Below are positions 57,534 through 64,000 of a stretch of DNA of 64,000 nucleotides, one piece after another (the first letter of the stretch is position 1; every line of letters begins with the position of its first letter). Source of the stretch: Bordetella genomosp. 13. GTDB lineage: Bacteria; Pseudomonadota; Gammaproteobacteria; Burkholderiales; Burkholderiaceae_B. The stretch is from positions 372,001 through 436,000 of the forward strand of contig NZ_VEHL01000001.1 of NCBI RefSeq assembly GCF_007679965.1. Reading direction: 5' to 3'. Under the pieces are notes generated by a model. The model did no database searches. It had not been told where the DNA came from and worked only from the letters and a program-made list of their open reading frames with translations. A program made the translations under genes and the position numbers.

Positions 57534-58469
57534 ATGAGGCTATCGAATACCGGCCTGCTGGCGCGCCTGCCGTCGCTCAGATCGCTGCTCGTCTTCAATG
57601 TCGCCGGCAAGCATCTGAACCTGGTGCGCGCAGCGGAAGAACTGTTCCAGACCCAGGGCGCCCTGAGCCGGCAGCTCAAGGCCCTGGAAGACCACGTGGG
57701 CGTCGCGTTGTTCGAGCGGGGCCCGCGCGGCCTGCGCTTCACCCAGGAAGGCGAACTGCTGTACGACTTCACGTGCCGCGCCTTCGACCTGCTGGGCACC
57801 GGCCTGAACCGGCTGGTGCTGGACGTCGAGCGGCAGACGCTGGTGGTGTCGGCAGCACGCAGTTTCTCGTTGCGCAACCTGGCCGCGCGCCTGCCGGCGT
57901 TCATGGCCGCCCATCCGTGGATCGACCTGCGCATCGACGTGCATCGCTTCTACGCGGACCTCGAATCGTCCGGCGTGGACATCTCCATCCGGCTGGGCAC
58001 CGGTGACTGGCCGCATTACCGCGCGCTGCGCCTGACCGACGACGTCATCATTCCCGTGTGCACGCCCGCGGTGGCGGACACCCTGCGGGCCACGCAGTCC
58101 AGCGACGGCATCGGCGGCCCGCTGGCGCAGCCGGCCTTCCTGCGCAACGTCGAGCGCGACTACCTCGAACTGTGGAACCAGGACGGCCGCCAGCCCCTGC
58201 GGCTGGACGACGGCCCGTCGCTGAACTTCAACGATTCGGCCACGCTGCTCGAAGTGCTGGAGGCCGGCATGGGCCTGACGCTGATGCGCTCGTCATTGGT
58301 CGAGGCCGCGTTGCAGCGCGGCACGCTGGTGCGCGCCTATCCGGGCGAGGTGCGCGACGGCATGAACTACCACGCCGTCTGCGCGCCGCGCTCGGCCGAC
58401 AAGCCGGCCGTGATGCTGTTCCTGCAATGGCTGCGCCACGTCTATCCGGCGCACGCGGCCGCGGGCTGA
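57534..58469 (+). CDS. LysR-family regulator (GcvA-like)
   Basis: A 311-residue LTTR whose HTH (LPSLRSLLVFNVAGKHLNLVRAAEELFQTQGALSRQLKALEDHVGVALFERGPRGLRFTQEGELL) has the GcvA-type sequence. The C-terminal binding domain spans about 95-300. The ATG at 57534 gives the family start. It probably regulates the divergent Bug gene. It ends one base before the stop of the convergent aminotransferase gene. Confidence 0.9.
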   Translation: MRLSNTGLLARLPSLRSLLVFNVAGKHLNLVRAAEELFQTQGALSRQLKALEDHVGVALFERGPRGLRFTQEGELLYDFTCRAFDLLGTGLNRLVLDVERQTLVVSAARSFSLRNLAARLPAFMAAHPWIDLRIDVHRFYADLESSGVDISIRLGTGDWPHYRALRLTDDVIIPVCTPAVADTLRATQSSDGIGGPLAQPAFLRNVERDYLELWNQDGRQPLRLDDGPSLNFNDSATLLEVLEAGMGLTLMRSSLVEAALQRGTLVRAYPGEVRDGMNYHAVCAPRSADKPAVMLFLQWLRHVYPAHAAAG

Positions 58470-58470
58470 C

Positions 58471-59784
58471 TCAGCGCGCGGCGTCGCCGCGCTGCGTCCA
58501 GGAGGCCGTGGCGCGCACCGCCTGCTCGACGTCGTCCGCATTGTTGTACGCGTGCAGGGAGAAGCGCAGGGTGCTGCCGCGCACGGCGGCATACACCTGC
58601 TGCGACGCCAGCCAGGCCTGCAGGCTCTTGGCCGCCTCGGCGCGGCCGGCGAAGGACAGCGAGACAATGTTCGAGCCCAGCGCACCGGCGGGCCGTACCA
58701 CGGGGGCGCCGCAGTCGCTCAGCCCCGCGGCCAGGCTCTCGCCCAGGCCGAGGGTGTAATCCTGGATGGCCTGCGTGCCGCCGCAGCCTTCCAGCAGCGC
58801 CATGGCATCGTCCACCAGCGCGGCCGCCAGGAAGTTGTAGTTGCCCAGGTCGAAGCGCAGCGCGCCGCGCCGGTATTCGATGGGGCCAGGATCGTAGTCG
58901 GCCTCGTGCGTGGCCGAGATCTGCACGCCGAAGCGCGCCAGCGCGCGCGGTGTCAGGCGTTCGGCCAGGTCGCGGCGCACGTACAGGAAGCCCATGCCAT
59001 ACAGGCCGCACAGGCCCTTCTGCGTGCTGACCGCCAGCGCCGAGATGGGCGTGCGCCGCACGTCCAGGTGCATGATGCCGGCCGACTGCGCGCCGTCGAC
59101 GATCAGCATGGCGCCGGCTTCCTCGCACGCCGCGGCCAGCGCGTCCAGGTCGGTGCGAAAGCCCGGGCGGAACGAGGTGCTGGGCACCGACACGACGCGC
59201 GTGCCGCGCTCGGCCAGCAGCTGCTTCGCTTGCGCCAGCGGGAACAGGCCGTCGGGGCTGGGCAGGTCGCGCACGCGCACGCCCTGGTTTTCCAGGTTGC
59301 GCCACGGATAGATGTTGTTCGGATGCTCGATCGCCGAGCACAGCAGCACCTCGTCCCACGATTTCCAGTCGATGGCGCCGGCCATGATGTTCAGGCCTTC
59401 GGACACGTTCTTGGTGATGGCGATCTCGTCGGGATGCGCGCCGATCATGCGCGCGAAGCGCAGGCGGGCGGACTCCACCATCTCGAAGTACTGCTGCTTG
59501 TTCACGCGGCCTTCCATGCGCTCGGCGATGTGCTCGGTGGCGATGGTCATCGCGCTGGCCGGCACCAGGCTGCGGCTGGCGACGTCCAGGTAGGCGCGCG
59601 AGGCGGCGGCCGGGAAGTGGGCGCGGAAGTCTTCGAAGGCGTCGGTGGGACGCAGGCGTGCGGCGGAGGTGGAGGAGGGCGACAAGAGGGCACCGTTCGG
59701 CAGGACGTGAAAAACCCATGGTATCGGCAGGGTGCGCCGGTGCCGTAACGACTTTTTCCGACGCCCGTTATGCCGTGGCCGCAT
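58471..59784 (-). CDS. Class V aminotransferase/cysteine desulfurase-like PLP enzyme
   Basis: A protein of about 400 core residues. Family marks: YLDVASRSLVPASAM opening, ITKNVSEGLNIMA, VDGAQSAGIMHLDV (PLP Asp and Gln), and STQKGLCGLYGMGFLYV with the PLP lysine. Substrate unknown; the form resembles CsdA/isopenicillin-N epimerase-like enzymes. The start is ambiguous: the only ATG is at 59784, 33 codons upstream of a TTG at 59685, and the residues between lack family similarity. The LysR gene upstream ends 22 bases before 59784 on the same strand and may regulate or be cotranscribed with it. Confidence 0.8.
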   Translation of the reverse strand: MRPRHNGRRKKSLRHRRTLPIPWVFHVLPNGALLSPSSTSAARLRPTDAFEDFRAHFPAAASRAYLDVASRSLVPASAMTIATEHIAERMEGRVNKQQYFEMVESARLRFARMIGAHPDEIAITKNVSEGLNIMAGAIDWKSWDEVLLCSAIEHPNNIYPWRNLENQGVRVRDLPSPDGLFPLAQAKQLLAERGTRVVSVPSTSFRPGFRTDLDALAAACEEAGAMLIVDGAQSAGIMHLDVRRTPISALAVSTQKGLCGLYGMGFLYVRRDLAERLTPRALARFGVQISATHEADYDPGPIEYRRGALRFDLGNYNFLAAALVDDAMALLEGCGGTQAIQDYTLGLGESLAAGLSDCGAPVVRPAGALGSNIVSLSFAGRAEAAKSLQAWLASQQVYAAVRGSTLRFSLHAYNNADDVEQAVRATASWTQRGDAAR

Positions 59785-59805
59785 AACGGCGCGTGTTGCG
59801 GCGCA

Positions 59806-60744
59806 TCAGGCCGCGGCCGGATATCGCTTCAACAGGATATCGATGAAGCGCTGCGCCACCGGCGGCGGCTGCGCGCCCACGCGCGTGATGAGGCCGAAAG
59901 GCTGGCCGCGCGACGCCAGCGCGATGGGCAGCACGCGCAGCATGCCGTACTCGCGGAAGAACTCGCACACCTCGTCGGGCAATAGCGCCACCAGATCGGG
60001 CGCGCGGCGCAATAGTGTCACGGTCGAGAATACCGAAGAAGTCTCGATGAGATTGGACGGCAGCGACATGCCGGCGTCGGCGAACTCGCGCTCCAGCAAT
60101 ACCCGCAGCGGCATGCGGCTGGGATAGACCACCCAGCCGTGGCCCTGCAGGTCCTGCAACTGCACCTTGCGGGCGCGCGCCAGCGGATGGTCGGCGCCCA
60201 CGGCGATGTTCAGCGGTTCCTCCGACAGATGCCGGTAGTGGTACTGGCCGGGATTGGGGCTGACGGTGGTGCGGCCCAGCATCACGTCGATCTGGCCCTG
60301 GTCCAGCATGGCCAGCAGGTGGGCGCTGGTGTCCTCGTGGATCTGGATCGAGACGTCGGGCTCGGCCTGGCGCAGCGCGGTCACGGCATGGGCCATGACA
60401 TTGGGCACGGACCCCATGATGACGCCCAGCGCCAGGCGGCCGCCGCGTCCGAGCTGGATGCGCGCCACCTCCTGGCACATGGCCTCCACGTCGGCGCGCA
60501 GCAGCCAGGCATAGCGGATCACGCAGCGGCCCAGGTCGGTGGGGACGATGCCGGTGCGGCTGCGCGTGAACAGCGCGCCGTCCATCACGCTCTCGATCTC
60601 GGCCAGCGCCTTGCTGGCGGCGGACTGGGTCATCGCCAGGTCGGTGGCGGCGCGGCGCAGCGATCGGTGATGGTCCAGCGCGATCATCAGGCCCAACTGC
60701 TTCAGGCGCAGGCGGGAAAGGACGCTGTCGGGGGTGATGGCCAT
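59806..60744 (-). CDS. LysR-family regulator (CbbR/PcaQ-like group)
   Basis: A 312-residue LTTR. HTH: LSRLRLKQLGLMIALDHHRSLRRAATDLAMTQSAASKALAEIESVMDGALFTRSRTG, of the type found in aromatic or galactonate regulators (PcaQ/GbpR-like). The ligand domain covers about 95-300. The ATG at 60744 is chosen by homology over upstream alternatives. Its target is probably the class V aminotransferase gene directly downstream; a divergent partner, the YidB-like gene, lies 180 bp away. Confidence 0.9.
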   Translation of the reverse strand: MAITPDSVLSRLRLKQLGLMIALDHHRSLRRAATDLAMTQSAASKALAEIESVMDGALFTRSRTGIVPTDLGRCVIRYAWLLRADVEAMCQEVARIQLGRGGRLALGVIMGSVPNVMAHAVTALRQAEPDVSIQIHEDTSAHLLAMLDQGQIDVMLGRTTVSPNPGQYHYRHLSEEPLNIAVGADHPLARARKVQLQDLQGHGWVVYPSRMPLRVLLEREFADAGMSLPSNLIETSSVFSTVTLLRRAPDLVALLPDEVCEFFREYGMLRVLPIALASRGQPFGLITRVGAQPPPVAQRFIDILLKRYPAAA

Positions 60745-60924
60745 GACGGAAGGGCGGAGTCTGCGGCGTTGCGGGTGCCTCGGACTATACCGCCGGGTGG
60801 ACCATGACATGCGCGCGGGCGGTCATCTCAAGTAAAGTGCCGCCTTGTTCCCGCCTGGCGGCGCGCCGCGGGAAATCTCTCCGGCGCGTTCGCGCGCGCC
60901 AACACAAAAAGGACGATTTCTGTC

Positions 60925-61329
60925 ATGGGACTGCTGGATTCCTTGATGACCTCCCTGGCCTCCGGTTCCGGCGGCGAAGGCGGTGGCCTGTTGCCCGCGG
61001 TGCTGAAGCAGCTGGGCAAATATCCCGGCGGCATCGCCGGCCTGCTCGAGGCCTTCGAGCGCGGCGGCCTGGGCGAGGTGGTGCAGTCGTGGATCGGCAA
61101 CGGCCCGAACCAGCCCATCACGGCGCAGCAGCTGGATTCGGTGTTCGAGCCTGGGGTGGTCGATGCCATCGCCGCCGATACCGGCCGCGCGCGGCCCGAC
61201 GTACTGGAATCGCTGGCCGGCATGCTGCCCGGCCTGGTCGACAAGGCCACGCCCAACGGCACCATGGACGACGTCAAGGACATGAACGCGATGGCGATGC
61301 TGGGCCTGTTGTCGCGCCTGATGAAGTAG
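60925..61329 (+). CDS. YidB-like (DUF937) protein
   Basis: A 134-residue protein with the YidB family opening MGLLDSLMTSLASG, a Gly-rich stretch, and helical repeats (VLKQLGKYPGGIAGLLEAFERGGLGEVVQSWIGNGPNQPIT, VLESLAGMLPGLVDKATPNG). The family is widely conserved with no firm function. No signal peptide or membrane helix. It stands alone between oppositely directed genes. Confidence 0.88.
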   Translation: MGLLDSLMTSLASGSGGEGGGLLPAVLKQLGKYPGGIAGLLEAFERGGLGEVVQSWIGNGPNQPITAQQLDSVFEPGVVDAIAADTGRARPDVLESLAGMLPGLVDKATPNGTMDDVKDMNAMAMLGLLSRLMK

Positions 61330-61468
61330 GCGCGGCGCGCCGGTTCCAGCGTCCCATGCGACGAACGACAGCGCGCCGCGTCCCGCGGACGCCACGCACT
61401 GCCGCCTGGCGGCACGGCTCACCGGCCGTACCGCGGGTCAGCGATCACCCATACAGCAGTTCAGCGGT

Positions 61469-62401
61469 TCACAGCCGCACCACCATCTTGCCCCGGTTGT
61501 GGCCTTCCTCCAGCCGGTGCAAGGCCTGCTGCATCGCGTCGAAGGGATAGACCTCGGACACGTGCACGCGGATGCGGCCCGAGTCGATCAGCCGGCCGAT
61601 CAAGGCCAGTTCCGCACCATCGGGCTTGGCCGTATAGCGCACGGCCCGCACGCCGCGGGCGGCGGCCTTTTCGGCGCAGGGCGCCGAGACTGTCGACACG
61701 AAGGCGCCGCCGTCCTTCAGTACCGCCCATGAGCGCTCCTGCGTGTCGCCGCCCACCAGGTCGTAGACCAGGTCCACCGGGACCATCTGCCGTTCGAAGG
61801 CCACCTTGCGGTAATCGATGACCTCGTCGGCGCCCAGCGTCCGCACGAACTCCGCGGCCTCGCCCGACGCGGTGGCGATCACTTGCGCGCCGCGCGCCTT
61901 GGCGAACTGCACCGCGAAGTGCCCCACGCCGCCCGAGGCCGCGTGGATCAGCACGGTCTGGCCGGGTTCCAGCCGGCCATGCTCGAACAGGCCCTGCCAG
62001 GCCGTCAGCGCCGCCAGCGGCACGGCGGCGGCCTCGACCAGGTCCAGCGACTGCGGCTTGGGCGCCAGCGCCTCGCGCGGCACGAGCGCGAACTCTGCGT
62101 AGGAGCCCTGGCCGTGCCCGACGAAGGCGAACACTTCCTGGCCCGGACGGAACGGGCCGTGCTGGTCCTCGGACTCCTGGACCACGCCGGCGCAGTCGCG
62201 GCCCAGCGTGAAGGGCAGCTGCGTTTCCTTGACCAATGGAAACCGGCCCGACCGTGTCTTGTAGTCCACGGGGTTCAGGCTCGCCGCCGCGACCCGGACC
62301 AGCACGTGATCGGATTGCGGGGACGGAATGGGGACATGTTCGCGATGTAAAACTTCCGGTCCACCGAAGCTATCGATGCGGAAAGCTTGCATTTGATTCA
62401 T
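61469..62401 (-). CDS. NADP-dependent zinc-free alcohol dehydrogenase/quinone oxidoreductase
   Basis: A 310-residue MDR-superfamily protein. The N-terminal GroES-like domain lacks the zinc-binding Cys/His set; the nucleotide fold is in TVLIHAASGGVGHFAVQFAKARGAQVIATASG. Members reduce quinones or alkenals with NADPH. AGGAGG lies seven bases before the ATG at 62401, which makes this start firm. No neighbours suggest a substrate. Confidence 0.9.
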   Translation of the reverse strand: MNQMQAFRIDSFGGPEVLHREHVPIPSPQSDHVLVRVAAASLNPVDYKTRSGRFPLVKETQLPFTLGRDCAGVVQESEDQHGPFRPGQEVFAFVGHGQGSYAEFALVPREALAPKPQSLDLVEAAAVPLAALTAWQGLFEHGRLEPGQTVLIHAASGGVGHFAVQFAKARGAQVIATASGEAAEFVRTLGADEVIDYRKVAFERQMVPVDLVYDLVGGDTQERSWAVLKDGGAFVSTVSAPCAEKAAARGVRAVRYTAKPDGAELALIGRLIDSGRIRVHVSEVYPFDAMQQALHRLEEGHNRGKMVVRL

Positions 62402-62686
62402 GCCTTGCCTCCTGGCGCGTTGAAAACCCTTAAAAATCAGCAAGTTTCATGCCGCAAAAGGGGGCGATGCATGTTGCTCGTCATGGGCGCGTGCGGCTCG
62501 CGCAAAGGCTTGCGGCGGGCGGACGGGAGGGGCGCATCGGCGCGCCGAGGGGCCGGCAAGCGGCCGGACCCGCGTCCGGCGTGGGTGGCCCGCGACCGGC
62601 GGGGGCTTTATCATCGGGCAGGCGGCACGTGGCCCAGTCCGTGGCCGCACCGACTCTCTACACGGCCCCGCACAGGAGATTTGTTA

Positions 62687-64000
62687 GTGGTTCGACTCGC
62701 AGCGACAGCATCGCCCATCATCCTTTTCTGGAACCACGCCGCAGGCTTGTGGCGGCACTTGCGAACGAGGCCCTGGCTGGCCGGCGCGATGCTGATGGCG
62801 ATGTTGAGCTGCGTGACGGTCCGGGCGATGGCGGCGGAGGCCGACCCGAATTCGCCGCAGACGCAGGCGCCCGCGCCTGCGCCACAGGGGCAAGCGCAGG
62901 CCGAACAGGCCGCCGCGCAGGGCCTGACGCCTGCCGCGCTGGCCGACCTGCTGGAGAACCCGGATACACGCAAGACGCTGATCGACCAATTGCGGGCCCA
63001 AGTGCCCGGCGGCGCGGCGCCGGCCGCTGCGGGCAGCGACTCGGCCGCGAGCGGCGGCACGTCGACGCATGCACAGAGGCCCGCGCCAGCCACGCCTGCA
63101 GGCAATGCCGCAGGTTCCACGCCGGCGGCGCGCCACGCCGCGGGCAACGCCCCGCCCGCCGCATCCACGGGCAAGGCCTCGGACTCTCCGGGCCTGCAGG
63201 ACCGCATCACCGACGGCGCGCAGCGTTTCCTGTCCGGCGTGGCGGCCGACCTGGGACAGGGCGTGGACGACATGCGCGCGCTGGCGTCGGGCCAGAGCCT
63301 GCGGCTGGACGCGGGCACGGCGGGGCAGGCCCTGCTGCCGCTGGCCCTCGCGATCGTGGTCACCCTGATCGCCTTTGCCATCCTGCGCATGATCGCGCTG
63401 CGCATCTACGCGCGCATCGACCGGTGGGTGGGCGAGCTGGGCCACGAGGCCGTCGCGGTGGCCGAGCCCGGCCACACCACCAGCATGAAGGTGCTGTATC
63501 GCCGCGCGGGCGCCATCGTCGGCGCGCTGGCCATCGACGTGGCGGTGGTGCTGCTGGCCGCGACCGCCGGCAGCAGCGCCGCGCTGTGGAGCACGCCGGG
63601 CCGCGGCACGCTGGACATGCTGGCGCTGATCTTCCTGAAGGCCTTCGTGGCGGTGGAGATCGTCAAGGTGCTGATCCGCACCGTGTTCGCCGTGCGCCAT
63701 CCGCACCTGCGCCTGGTGTCGCTGGCCGATGGTCCCGCCAAGTACTGGAACGGCTGGCTGGTGCTGATCGCCGCCGGCGCGGGCTACGGCACCATGCTGG
63801 TCGATCCCGTGATGGCGGCCACGCTGTCGCCGGCGCTGGGCCGCCTGGCCGGCATGATCATCATGCTGATCGTGTACGTGTATGCGGTGCGCGGCATCTG
63901 GCAGAACCGCCAGATCGTGCGCGAGCGGCTGGAGCAGCGCGCCACCCACTCGGCCACCTTCATGGGCTCGCGGCTGCGCTTCCTGTCGCGCATCTGGCAC
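62687..64000 (+). CDS. YbiO-like mechanosensitive channel protein (N-terminal part, truncated by window edge)
   Basis: 438 codons run off the window end. A signal segment (LAGAMLMAMLSCVTVRAMA) is followed by an Ala/Pro/Gln-rich periplasmic stretch, LADLLENPDTRKTLIDQLRAQ (also seen in YbiO), another low-complexity region, and at least four membrane helices. The MscS core would lie beyond the window. GTG at 62687 is chosen because AGGAG sits nine bases upstream; a TTG at 62681 is too close to that site. The family opens on membrane tension to release solutes. Confidence 0.75.
   Translation, partial: MVRLAATASPIILFWNHAAGLWRHLRTRPWLAGAMLMAMLSCVTVRAMAAEADPNSPQTQAPAPAPQGQAQAEQAAAQGLTPAALADLLENPDTRKTLIDQLRAQVPGGAAPAAAGSDSAASGGTSTHAQRPAPATPAGNAAGSTPAARHAAGNAPPAASTGKASDSPGLQDRITDGAQRFLSGVAADLGQGVDDMRALASGQSLRLDAGTAGQALLPLALAIVVTLIAFAILRMIALRIYARIDRWVGELGHEAVAVAEPGHTTSMKVLYRRAGAIVGALAIDVAVVLLAATAGSSAALWSTPGRGTLDMLALIFLKAFVAVEIVKVLIRTVFAVRHPHLRLVSLADGPAKYWNGWLVLIAAGAGYGTMLVDPVMAATLSPALGRLAGMIIMLIVYVYAVRGIWQNRQIVRERLEQRATHSATFMGSRLRFLSRIWH

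Overview
The window is high-GC (about two thirds G+C by eye), densely coded chromosomal DNA. Its proteins and gene order fit a betaproteobacterium of the Alcaligenaceae, most likely Bordetella or a close relative such as Achromobacter: gatCAB divergent from mreBCD-mrdA-rodA, the ptsN-hprK-rapZ and lpt/kds blocks, a Bug-family solute-binding protein, and a type III secretion chaperone/effector pair. The genus is an inference; no rRNA, tRNA, CRISPR array, insertion sequence or prophage was seen.

Layout. 1-4.1 kb: a truncated APC amino acid permease, a WYL regulator, a VOC protein, xthA and pyrE. 4.1-4.8 kb: a PIN-toxin/antitoxin pair wedged between core genes. 5.0-14.4 kb: gatCAB (minus) divergent from the rod-shape cluster mreBCD-mrdA-rodA (plus). 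14.5-20.1 kb: a DASS anion symporter, slmA, an HAD hydrolase overlapping argB, and a MetQ-like binding protein. 20.1-23.6 kb: the chain yraN-diaA/gmhA-like-dolP-like-tlpA facing rsmI-ogt. 23.8-27.3 kb: rlpA, rapZ, hprK, ptsN. 27.6-31.9 kb: hpf and the LPS block lptB-lptA-lptC-kdsC-kdsD. 32-33.2 kb: purT.

33.6-41.3 kb: a GbsR/MarR regulator followed by a complete cytochrome bd locus, cydA-cydB-cydX-cydD-cydC, then apt. CydX is a 41-residue protein, and an 18-codon ORF bridges cydD and cydC through two ATGA overlaps. 41.4-44.1 kb: an orphan LysR regulator and ilvA. 44.2-47.0 kb: a 765-residue protein of unknown fold directly behind a CesT-type chaperone, read here as an unlinked type III effector/chaperone pair and the most unusual locus in the window. 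47.1-51.8 kb: a YqaA/DedA-like membrane protein and a 1314-residue FAD/Fe-S oxidoreductase.

51.8-62.4 kb is more accessory: a class II Fic protein divergent from a ParD-like antitoxin that is translationally coupled to a methionine aminopeptidase, then an iron-permease-like protein, an aldehyde dehydrogenase, a Bug protein divergent from a LysR regulator, a second LysR regulator followed by a class V aminotransferase, a YidB-like protein and a quinone oxidoreductase. The window ends inside a YbiO-like mechanosensitive channel gene.

Functional themes are envelope building (peptidoglycan elongation, LPS transport and Kdo synthesis, outer-membrane lipoproteins), nitrogen-PTS/HPr-kinase regulation, microaerobic respiration through cytochrome bd, and three small regulatory modules (PIN/antitoxin, Fic, ParD-like/MAP), each with an inverted or direct repeat near its promoter.
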